Part shown: one piece after another, positions 57,479 through 64,000 of the stretch
Numbering within the stretch: the stretch's first letter is position 1
Layout: each line of letters begins with the position of its first letter
Assembly: GCF_001865575.2 (NCBI RefSeq)
Contig: NZ_CP017561.2
Coordinates: 62,001-126,000, forward strand
Length of the DNA stretch: 64,000 bases
Source of the DNA: Paraburkholderia sprentiae WSM5005
GTDB taxonomy: Bacteria > Pseudomonadota > Gammaproteobacteria > Burkholderiales > Burkholderiaceae
Reading direction: 5' to 3'
Position numbers and translations under genes: made by a program
Notes under the pieces: generated by a model
Database searches by the model: none
The model's input: the letters and a program-made list of their open reading frames with translations, nothing else
Told to the model about the DNA's origin: nothing

Positions 57479-58585
57479 ATGGATCAGATCGAATGTGTAG
57501 TGATCGGCGCCGGCGTGATCGGCCTCGCGACGGCGCGCGCCCTGGCGGCGCGCGGGCGCGAGGTGATCGTGCTGGAGGCCGCCGACGCGATCGGCGTGGG
57601 CACGAGTTCACGCAACAGCGAAGTGATCCACGCGGGCATCTATTATCCGCGCGGATCGCTGAAGGCCACGCTGTGCGTGCGCGGTCGCGAAATGCTGTAC
57701 GACTATTGCGCCGAGCGCAGCGTGCCGCATTCGCGCTGCGGCAAGCTGCTCGTCGCGACGTCGCGCAACCAGATTTCGCAGCTCGAAAGCATCATGGCTA
57801 AAGGGCGCGACAACGGCGTGCTCGACCTGATGCGCATCACCGGCGATCAGGCGCAGGCGCTCGAGCCGGCGCTCGACTGCGTGGAGGCGGTGTTTTCGCC
57901 GCAGACCGGGATCGTCGATAGTCATCAGTACATGCTCGCGCTTCAAGGCGATGCCGAGCGCGACGGCGCCGTGTGCGCGTTCCATGCGCCGGTCGAAGCG
58001 ATCGAGGCGCACAACGGCCGCTTCACGATCACGGTCGGCGGCGCGGCACCGACCACGATCAGCGCCGCGTGCGTGATCAACAGCGCGGGTCTGCATGCGA
58101 ACGCGCTGGCGCGCAAGATTCGCGGACTCGACGCGCGCCACGTGCCGCCGCTTTACTTCGCGCGCGGCAATTACTTCAGCATGTCGGGACGCGCGCCGTT
58201 CAGCCGCCTGATCTATCCGATGCCGAACGAGGCGGGCCTCGGCGTGCATCTGACGATCGATCTGGGCGGCCAGGCGCGCTTCGGTCCCGACGTCGAATGG
58301 GTCGACGCGATCAATTACGACGTCGATCCGCGTCGCGCGGAGTCGTTTTACGCGGCGATTCGCGCGTACTGGCCGGCTTTGCCCGATGGCGCATTGCAGC
58401 CCGCGTATGCGGGCATTCGTCCGAAGCTGTCGGGTCCCGGCGAGCCCGCCGCGGACTTCGTGATCCAGGGGCCCGCCGCGCATGGCGTGCGCGGGCTCGT
58501 CAATCTGTTCGGCATCGAGTCGCCGGGATTGACGGCATCGCTTGCGATCGCGCAACGGGTCTGCGAGCTGGCCGGGCGCGCGTGA
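57479..58585 (+). CDS. FAD-dependent oxidoreductase, L-2-hydroxyglutarate oxidase-like
   Basis: The 368-residue protein has a Rossmann FAD site [13 protein letters not shown] (10-22), the DAO-family [13 protein letters not shown] loop, [11 protein letters not shown] and the C-terminal [14 protein letters not shown]. These features fit the LhgO/L2HGDH group, which oxidises L-2-hydroxyglutarate to 2-oxoglutarate. Other DAO-family substrates are possible. It is followed by the HiPIP gene, a possible electron carrier. Confidence 0.75.
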   Translation: MDQIECVVIGAGVIGLATARALAARGREVIVLEAADAIGVGTSSRNSEVIHAGIYYPRGSLKATLCVRGREMLYDYCAERSVPHSRCGKLLVATSRNQISQLESIMAKGRDNGVLDLMRITGDQAQALEPALDCVEAVFSPQTGIVDSHQYMLALQGDAERDGAVCAFHAPVEAIEAHNGRFTITVGGAAPTTISAACVINSAGLHANALARKIRGLDARHVPPLYFARGNYFSMSGRAPFSRLIYPMPNEAGLGVHLTIDLGGQARFGPDVEWVDAINYDVDPRRAESFYAAIRAYWPALPDGALQPAYAGIRPKLSGPGEPAADFVIQGPAAHGVRGLVNLFGIESPGLTASLAIAQRVCELAGRA

Positions 58586-58716
58586 GTCGCGGTTGCATCG
58601 TACCGATGCGCTTATCTCCGCCATTCGGATGCTCACGGACGTCGGCTTCGTTGCTATGCTTGGCGAACGCTGTCGTCAGAACGGCGTTGATTCCAATATA
58701 AATGGAGTGAGTCCCC

Positions 58717-59028
58717 ATGAGATCGTCCCGTCGTACGTTTTTGATCACCAGCATCGGTGTGGCATCGACGCTCGCGCTGTCGCGCCAGGCGTTCGCCGAC
58801 GCACCGAAAGTTTCCGAAACCGATCCGACCGCGCAGGCGCTTGGCTACAAGTCGGACGCGAGCAAGGTCGACAAGGCGAAATTCGCCAAATACACGCCTG
58901 GCGAGCAATGCAACAACTGCAGCTTCTTTCAGGGCAAGGCAGGCGACGCCTACGGCCCCTGCCCGATGTTCGCGGGCAAGCAGGTCGCGGCCGCTGGGTG
59001 GTGCAGCGCCTATAACAAGAAGGCCTGA
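58717..59028 (+). CDS. hip: High-potential iron-sulfur protein (HiPIP) with Tat signal
   Basis: HiPIPs are periplasmic [4Fe-4S] electron carriers. The 103-residue precursor has a Tat signal with twin Arg (RR at 5-6, SSRRTFLITS) and a cut after AFA (about 27). The four ligands are C65, C68, C82 and C96 in CNNCSFF, PCPMF and GWCSAY. This matches the family. It lies 131 bases after the oxidoreductase gene. Together with the RegB/RegA pair it hints at flexible respiration. Confidence 0.92.
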   Translation: MRSSRRTFLITSIGVASTLALSRQAFADAPKVSETDPTAQALGYKSDASKVDKAKFAKYTPGEQCNNCSFFQGKAGDAYGPCPMFAGKQVAAAGWCSAYNKKA

Positions 59029-59140
59029 TCGAGCGCGCGATAGTCGTGCTAGCAGGCTATGCGCGGGATGCGCGGCGCACGCCGCGCATCCCAAGCCGGG
59101 CAGGATTTTCAAAGCTTCACTGCAGCGGGCCGGCGTATTT

Positions 59141-60697
59141 TTAGCGCCGCGCATTGATCAACGGCGGACGCCGGTCGAACCACGGCCGTGCCGCCTCGAG
59201 TTGCGCGGCGAGTCTGAACAGCGTCGCCTCGCCGCCGACGCGCGCCGCGAACTGAACCCCGATCGGCAGCCCGCGCGCGTTCCAGTACAAGGGCACCGAC
59301 ATCGCCGGCTGACCGCTCAGATTGAACAGCTCGGTGCAGCCGGCCCACGCGAACGCTTTGTTCGACGCTTCGAACAGCAGTTTCTTCATCAACCGTTCTA
59401 GCGGGATCGTGGTGACCGCGCGCATCTGCATGCGCTCGACGGAGCTCGGCCGCATCTCGCCGATCTTGATCGGCGCGGACGCGAGGGTCGCGCACAAGAG
59501 CACGTCGTAGCGGTTCAGCAGATCGGTCAGACGTTCGGTGATGCGGCGCTGTTCGTCGAGCGCGGCCGGCAAGCCCTGCTCGCCGATCTTGCGGCCGACA
59601 TGCGCCATCGCCCAGGTCGAAATCTCAAACTCGCTGCGGTTTGGCTTGTGGCCGGAGATGCGCTCCGCGTTCAGCACGAGGTCTTCGGCGGTGACCGACC
59701 ACAGCGTCAGAAACGCGTGACGAACCGCCGCGAAGTCGACGCCAAGCGACACCGGTTCCAGACGATGGCCGAGCGAGCTCGCGAGTTGCGCGGCGTCGTC
59801 GAGCGCGGCGCGTGCATCGGCCGACAACGACGGCGCGAGCATTGGCTCGGTCACGTACGCAATGTTCAGCGGCTTGCACGGCTCGCGCGTCGCGCCAAGA
59901 AAAGTGCCGGGTGCGCCGGCGGGCCGCTCGGCGTTGCCGGCCAGCAAATCGAGCAGCAACGCGCTGTCGCGCACGCTGCGCGATACGGCGTGATCGATGC
60001 CGAGCTCGCCGGCGCCGGGGGGCGCCGCGCGCGGCACCCGACCGCGCGAGGGTTTCAGGCCGAACAGTCCGCAGCACGATGCCGGAATGCGGATCGAGCC
60101 GCCGCCATCCGATGCATGCGCGAGCGGCACGATGCCCGCGGCGACTGCCGCCGCCGCGCCGCCGCTCGAGCCGCCCGGCGTGTGATCGAGGTTCCACGGA
60201 TTGCGGCACGCGCCGAATAGTTCGGGCTCCGTATAAGGCATCTGGCCGAGCTCGGACGTGCTGGTTTTCGCGAAGATGTTCAGACCTGCCGCTTTCGCGA
60301 GCGCGACGACCGGCGCGTCCTGGGTCGGAATGAAGTGGCGGTAGTGACGGCTGCCCATCGCCATGCGCAGTCCCGCAACAGGAGCGCCGAGATCCTTGAT
60401 CACGAACGGCACGCCGGCAAGCGCGGCATGGGCGGCGAGGTTGTCCGTTCCGCTCACGCCGTTGACGGTATTCGCGCGACTCGCGTCGTCGCGCGACGCA
60501 CGCTGGCGTGCCGCATCGTAGTCCTTCAGAACGACCGCGTTGATCGCGGGGTTGACGGCCTCGGTGCGCGAGATCGCGACGTCGATGAGTTCGCGCGCGG
60601 TGACCTGGCGCGTGCGCACCAGTTCGGCGAGGCCGATGGCGTCATGAGCGAGATAGTCTGATTGCACGTCGGTTGAGCCCTCGCGGTCGGTTGGCAT
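59141..60697 (-). CDS. Amidase-signature family amidase
   Basis: The 518-residue enzyme has the Ser-cisSer-Lys triad: Lys101 in [10 protein letters not shown], cis-Ser177 in PGGSSGG and nucleophile Ser201 in [12 protein letters not shown]. It has no GatA partner subunits, so it is a free amidase; the substrate (aliphatic, aryl or peptide amide) is unknown. The ATG at 60697 is used; a GTG at 60667 with GAGGG upstream is also possible. Confidence 0.82.
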   Translation of the reverse strand: MPTDREGSTDVQSDYLAHDAIGLAELVRTRQVTARELIDVAISRTEAVNPAINAVVLKDYDAARQRASRDDASRANTVNGVSGTDNLAAHAALAGVPFVIKDLGAPVAGLRMAMGSRHYRHFIPTQDAPVVALAKAAGLNIFAKTSTSELGQMPYTEPELFGACRNPWNLDHTPGGSSGGAAAAVAAGIVPLAHASDGGGSIRIPASCCGLFGLKPSRGRVPRAAPPGAGELGIDHAVSRSVRDSALLLDLLAGNAERPAGAPGTFLGATREPCKPLNIAYVTEPMLAPSLSADARAALDDAAQLASSLGHRLEPVSLGVDFAAVRHAFLTLWSVTAEDLVLNAERISGHKPNRSEFEISTWAMAHVGRKIGEQGLPAALDEQRRITERLTDLLNRYDVLLCATLASAPIKIGEMRPSSVERMQMRAVTTIPLERLMKKLLFEASNKAFAWAGCTELFNLSGQPAMSVPLYWNARGLPIGVQFAARVGGEATLFRLAAQLEAARPWFDRRPPLINARR

Positions 60698-60766
60698 GCT
60701 GCGTCGAACTCGTGGTGCGATCACATGGGCAACGCGGCGGGTCCGGCTCGGTGCCGGACCCGCGAA

Positions 60767-61465
60767 TTACATCCGCTCGCCGAGGAACGTCAGCGTACGG
60801 CCATGCGCCAACGCGGACGCGTGCTGGTTGTACGACGCGCGCTCCGAGCAGTTGAAGCCGTGTTCCGCGTTCGGGTAGATGTTGAACTGCACGTCGGCGC
60901 GACCCGCGAAGCGCTCCTGAATCTGGCCGATGGCAGAGGGTGGAATATGCGCGTCGAGCTCGCCATAGTGGAACTGCATCGGCACCTTGACGTTCGCGGC
61001 CTGGCCGAGATGGTTGTCGATGCCGCCGCCGTAGTAGGCGACAGCGGCGTCCACCGAACCGGCCGCCGCGGCCAGATAGGCGAGACGGCCGCCGAAGCAG
61101 TAGCCGATCGCCGCGACCTTGCCGGTCACTTCCGGCAGAGCGCGCAAGGCGGCGGCAGCGGCGCCGATGTCGGCGACCGCATCGTCGACCTTGGTCTTCT
61201 GCATCAGCTCGATGCCCTTTTCGCGATCCTTGCCCTCATACGTCAATTCGACGCGCGGCTGCACGCGCCAGAACACGTCCGGGGCGAGCGCGACATAGCC
61301 GTCCTGCGCGTACTGGTCCGCGACCGAGCGGATATGGCCGTTCACGCCGAAGATTTCCTGAATGATGATGACGGCCGGTCCCTTGCCGCCCTTCGGCAGC
61401 GCAAGGTAGCCGCCGAAACTGTCGTTGCCGGCGGGAATGTCGATCCAACGGGAAGTCGTGCTCAT
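60767..61465 (-). CDS. Dienelactone hydrolase family protein
   Basis: The 232-residue alpha/beta hydrolase has the dienelactone hydrolase triad: C123 in IGYCFGGR, D171 in GELDAHIP and H202 in NAEHGFNC. The EIFGVNGHIRSVAD segment is a family hallmark. Dienelactone hydrolases act in chlorocatechol breakdown, but many relatives have other jobs, and no ortho-cleavage genes are nearby. The ATG at 61465 has GGAGA five bases upstream. Confidence 0.88.
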   Translation of the reverse strand: MSTTSRWIDIPAGNDSFGGYLALPKGGKGPAVIIIQEIFGVNGHIRSVADQYAQDGYVALAPDVFWRVQPRVELTYEGKDREKGIELMQKTKVDDAVADIGAAAAALRALPEVTGKVAAIGYCFGGRLAYLAAAAGSVDAAVAYYGGGIDNHLGQAANVKVPMQFHYGELDAHIPPSAIGQIQERFAGRADVQFNIYPNAEHGFNCSERASYNQHASALAHGRTLTFLGERM

Positions 61466-61786
61466 GCTGTTCTCCATTGACTCGCGCGAATCCCGCGCGA
61501 GCTCGGTGTGTACGAAACGCTCAGGGCCGCCAGGCCCTGCAACGGGCGGTTAGTTTGCCATCAAAAGAAAGGTCTTGCAGCAAGGCGGGACGGGCCTCGC
61601 GGCCGATGCGGCGCGGTTCGATTCTCGTCACGCGATTGAAACGATCTCGATAATTCATTTCTCCATGATCGCGCATATGGGTACGCTCAACGCGTCATGG
61701 CTCGCGCGTGTCGGCGCATCTCGCGAACAGCTTGGCGAGCGCATGGATCAGCACATGGACGGCTTTGCGCCGGAAAGGAAACGATC

Positions 61787-62890
61787 GTGAATCAAGACAG
61801 TTTTGTGACCCAGTTTGCGGAGCGTTTTCGGTTGCGGGTGCCCGTCGTGCAGGCGCCGATGGCCGGCGGCGCGACGACGCCCGCGCTCGTCGCGGCGGTA
61901 TCGAATGCGGGCGGATTGGGTTTTCTCGCGGGAGCGGCGCTTTCACCGGAGAGGATCGCGAGCGAGGTCGCGGCGATTCGCGCGCTGACCGATCGCCCGT
62001 TCGGCGTGAATCTGTTCGTGCTCGATCCCGCCTCGCCCGATGAAGCGACCGTGCGCCGCGCGCTCGATGCAATCGATCCGCTGCGAGCCGATCTCGGTTT
62101 GCCCCCGGGCCAGCCGCTCGCACGCTATGCGCCGGACTTTCGCGCGCAACTGGAGACGCTGATCGAATTGCGCGTGCCGGTCGCGGGGTTCACGTTCGGA
62201 TTGCTATCGGCTGCCGACGTCGAGCGTTTGCACGCGAGCGGCAGCTACGTAGTTGGGACTGCGACGCATGTTGCCGAAGGCATCGCGTGGCGCGATGCGG
62301 GCGCCGATGCGCTCACCGCGCAGGGCGCGGAGGCGGGCGCGCATCGCGGCACTTTCATCGGCCCATTCGACGATGCGCTGGTCGGCACGATGGCGCTCGT
62401 GCCGCAACTGGTCGACGCGACCGGGCTGCCGGTGCTCGCGGCCGGCGGCATCATGGACGGCCGCGGCATCGTCGCGGCACTGGCGCTGGGCGCGCAAGCC
62501 GCAGTGATGGGCACCGCATTTCTGACCAGCCGCGAGAGCGCGATCCCCGAGGTATGGAAAATCCGCGTGCGCAATATGTCCGATACGTCCACCACGGTGA
62601 CGCGCGCGATCACGGGCCGTCACGCGCGCGGCATCCGCAATCCGTTGATGCAGCGTTTGGGCGAAACGGCAGGCAGCGTCGCGCCATATCCGGTGCAAAA
62701 CGCGTTGACGCAGGAATTAAGGCAACGCGCCGCGCTCGCGCAAAACGGCGATTATCTGTCGCTGTGGGCGGGGCAGGGCGCGCCGCTTGGCCGCGCGCGC
62801 GCCGAAGCGCTCGGCGCGGCCGAACTGGTCGCGCAGCTCGAACAGGAATGGCTGGCGGCCACCGTGCGGATCGCCGCGTTCAAGCGTTGA
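61787..62890 (+). CDS. Nitronate monooxygenase (2-nitropropane dioxygenase) family protein
   Basis: The 367-residue FMN enzyme oxidises nitronates such as propionate-3-nitronate. It starts (GTG) with NQDSFVTQFAERFRL and has VVQAPMAGG, AVSNAGGLGFLAG and the catalytic His186 in GAEAGAHRGTF. The C-terminal GIMDGRGIVAALALGAQAAVMG-like segment is the FMN phosphate site. The GTG at 61787 has AAAGGAA just upstream. Class I assignment is likely. Confidence 0.85.
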   Translation: MNQDSFVTQFAERFRLRVPVVQAPMAGGATTPALVAAVSNAGGLGFLAGAALSPERIASEVAAIRALTDRPFGVNLFVLDPASPDEATVRRALDAIDPLRADLGLPPGQPLARYAPDFRAQLETLIELRVPVAGFTFGLLSAADVERLHASGSYVVGTATHVAEGIAWRDAGADALTAQGAEAGAHRGTFIGPFDDALVGTMALVPQLVDATGLPVLAAGGIMDGRGIVAALALGAQAAVMGTAFLTSRESAIPEVWKIRVRNMSDTSTTVTRAITGRHARGIRNPLMQRLGETAGSVAPYPVQNALTQELRQRAALAQNGDYLSLWAGQGAPLGRARAEALGAAELVAQLEQEWLAATVRIAAFKR

Positions 62891-63343
62891 TTGAGCGGCC
62901 GATTTAAACTTGATTCAGACTTTTTTTGGCGTCTCCACAATCGCGTTCCGCACGCTACCTTTTCGAGTTGAAAAACCCTTCGAATCGCACGCGACAGAAG
63001 CGGGCAAAAGGCCAAATCCGTGTCTGCGGAGAAACCGCCTGATTAGCGGAAACCCGCATGGCGCGGGGCTCTCCGGCCCGATTGGCGAAGCCGGCAGTGG
63101 CTCGCGCGCAAACTGCGCTATTGGTGTTGTTCCCACTTTCTCAAAAAATTCCCGCAATTTAATTTGATGGCCTACACTTGCGCGCAAGTACGCTTTGCCA
63201 ACTGTCACAAACAGTCCGGTAAACGTGCTGGCCAAGTGCATGAACGATGCAACCGGCGTGGTCGTCCACGGGACTGAGCGACACGTGTAGGGGAAGCGGG
63301 GCACAGGGCGATTACGTTGTTTTGACCGAAACTGGAGACTCAC
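62891..63343. other. Intergenic region before the livJ-type gene
   Basis: A 453-base gap, AT-rich in its middle (about 63120-63210). It should hold the livJ promoter. No clear hexamer pair, terminator or RNA gene was recognised. Confidence 0.4.
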
Positions 63344-64000
63344 ATGAACATCAAAATTCAAAAGCTGTTGCCGATCAGCGCTGCGGCACTGCTGTTCGCG
63401 ACGTTGGCAACATCGGCCGCAGCCGACACGGTCGTCAAGATCGGTCACGTTGCGCCGTTGACTGGCGGTATCGCTCACCTGGGTAAGGACAACGAAAACG
63501 GCGCGCGCCTCGCCGTCGAGGAAATCAACGCGAAGGGTCTCACGATCGGCGGCCAGAAAGTCACGCTGCAACTCGACGCGCAGGACGACGCGGCCGACCC
63601 CCGCACGGCGACGCAGGTAGCGCAGAAGCTCGTCGACGACAAGGTCGTCGCCGTGGTCGGCCACCTGAACTCGGGCACCTCGATCCCGGCATCGAAGATC
63701 TATAGCGATGCGGGCATCGTGCAGATCTCGCCGTCGGCAACGAACCCGGCCTACACGCAGCAGGGCTTCAAGACGACCTATCGCGTCGTCGCGACCGACG
63801 CGCAGCAAGGCCCGGCACTCGCGAACTACGCGGCGAAGGGCATGAAGGTGAAGAGCGTCGCGATCGTCGACGACTCCACCGCTTACGGCCAAGGTCTCGC
63901 GAACGAGTTCGAGAAGACCGCGAAGTCGCTCGGTATGAAGGTCGTGTCGCACGACGCGACCAACGACAAGGCCGTCGACTTCCGCGCGATTCTGACGAAG
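63344..64000 (+). CDS. livJ: Branched-chain amino acid ABC transporter substrate-binding protein (partial)
   Basis: The protein runs off the right edge after about 219 residues. It has a signal peptide (MNIKIQKLLPISAAALLFAT, cleavage near ATSAAA) and a LivJ-type mature start, VVKIGHVAPLTGGIAHLGKD. Other features are VVGHLNSGTSIPAS and AIVDDSTAYGQG, typical of Leu/Ile/Val-binding proteins. GGAG seven bases upstream supports the ATG. Its transport partners lie outside the window. Confidence 0.9.
   Translation, partial: MNIKIQKLLPISAAALLFATLATSAAADTVVKIGHVAPLTGGIAHLGKDNENGARLAVEEINAKGLTIGGQKVTLQLDAQDDAADPRTATQVAQKLVDDKVVAVVGHLNSGTSIPASKIYSDAGIVQISPSATNPAYTQQGFKTTYRVVATDAQQGPALANYAAKGMKVKSVAIVDDSTAYGQGLANEFEKTAKSLGMKVVSHDATNDKAVDFRAILTK

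Noticed and set aside
60767..61465. Dienelactone hydrolase as part of a chloroaromatic pathway
   Set aside because: No chlorocatechol dioxygenase, cycloisomerase or maleylacetate reductase lies in the window.

Overview
The window is high-GC DNA with densely packed, mostly housekeeping genes. It looks like a chromosomal segment of a Burkholderiaceae beta-proteobacterium, most likely Paraburkholderia or Burkholderia. Supporting signs are the mreB/gatCAB divergence, the dapF-DUF484-xerC cluster, the metXW pair, a SlmA-type TetR regulator, a RegB/RegA redox pair and a DksA with only one zinc-finger cysteine. I saw no rRNA, tRNA, CRISPR array, insertion sequence or prophage. Two genes run off the ends: mreB at the left and a livJ-type binding protein at the right.

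Layout. 1-5993: start of mreB, divergent gatCAB (tRNA-dependent amidotransferase), a PPK2 polyphosphate kinase and exonuclease III. 6065-13383 (minus): M48 protease/AmpG permease, metXW, then argB-HAD phosphatase-slmA. 13647-15794 (plus): a small CWC protein and the RegB/RegA two-component pair. 15932-25622 (minus): hslVU behind a sigma32-like promoter, dksA, a His-rich COG0523 GTPase, rlmI, xerC, DUF484, dapF and an LpxL-type acyltransferase. 25706-27160: metK with an unusually structured leader. 28154-33963: a 2OG dioxygenase, small membrane proteins, an aldo/keto reductase, an MFS exporter and the kinase SrkA.

33985-41517 (minus) is a seven-gene operon resembling carbon monoxide dehydrogenase (S-L-M-D-E-G-F). 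The large subunit carries the form II signature AYRGAGR, so its substrate is probably not CO. 41933-46198: an APC permease, a NarL-type two-component pair and fpr. 46849-54395: a sugar ABC importer like YtfQRT-YjfF, its LacI regulator and a divergent aldose 1-epimerase. Three copies of an AT-rich 11-mer mark the likely LacI operators. 54460-64000: an EEP nuclease, a secreted protein, an orphan AAA+ ATPase, an FAD oxidoreductase, a HiPIP, an amidase, dienelactone hydrolase, nitronate monooxygenase and livJ.

The most interesting non-coding signal is the metK leader. It has three local hairpins, followed by an 8-base element that perfectly complements the metK Shine-Dalgarno region and can also form a competing hairpin. 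This looks like a translational riboswitch or attenuator that I cannot match to a named SAM riboswitch class. Other signals worth testing are the lacI operators (one embedded in the last codons of lacI), a 14-codon leader ORF coupled to the epimerase gene, and the form II Cox-like operon.
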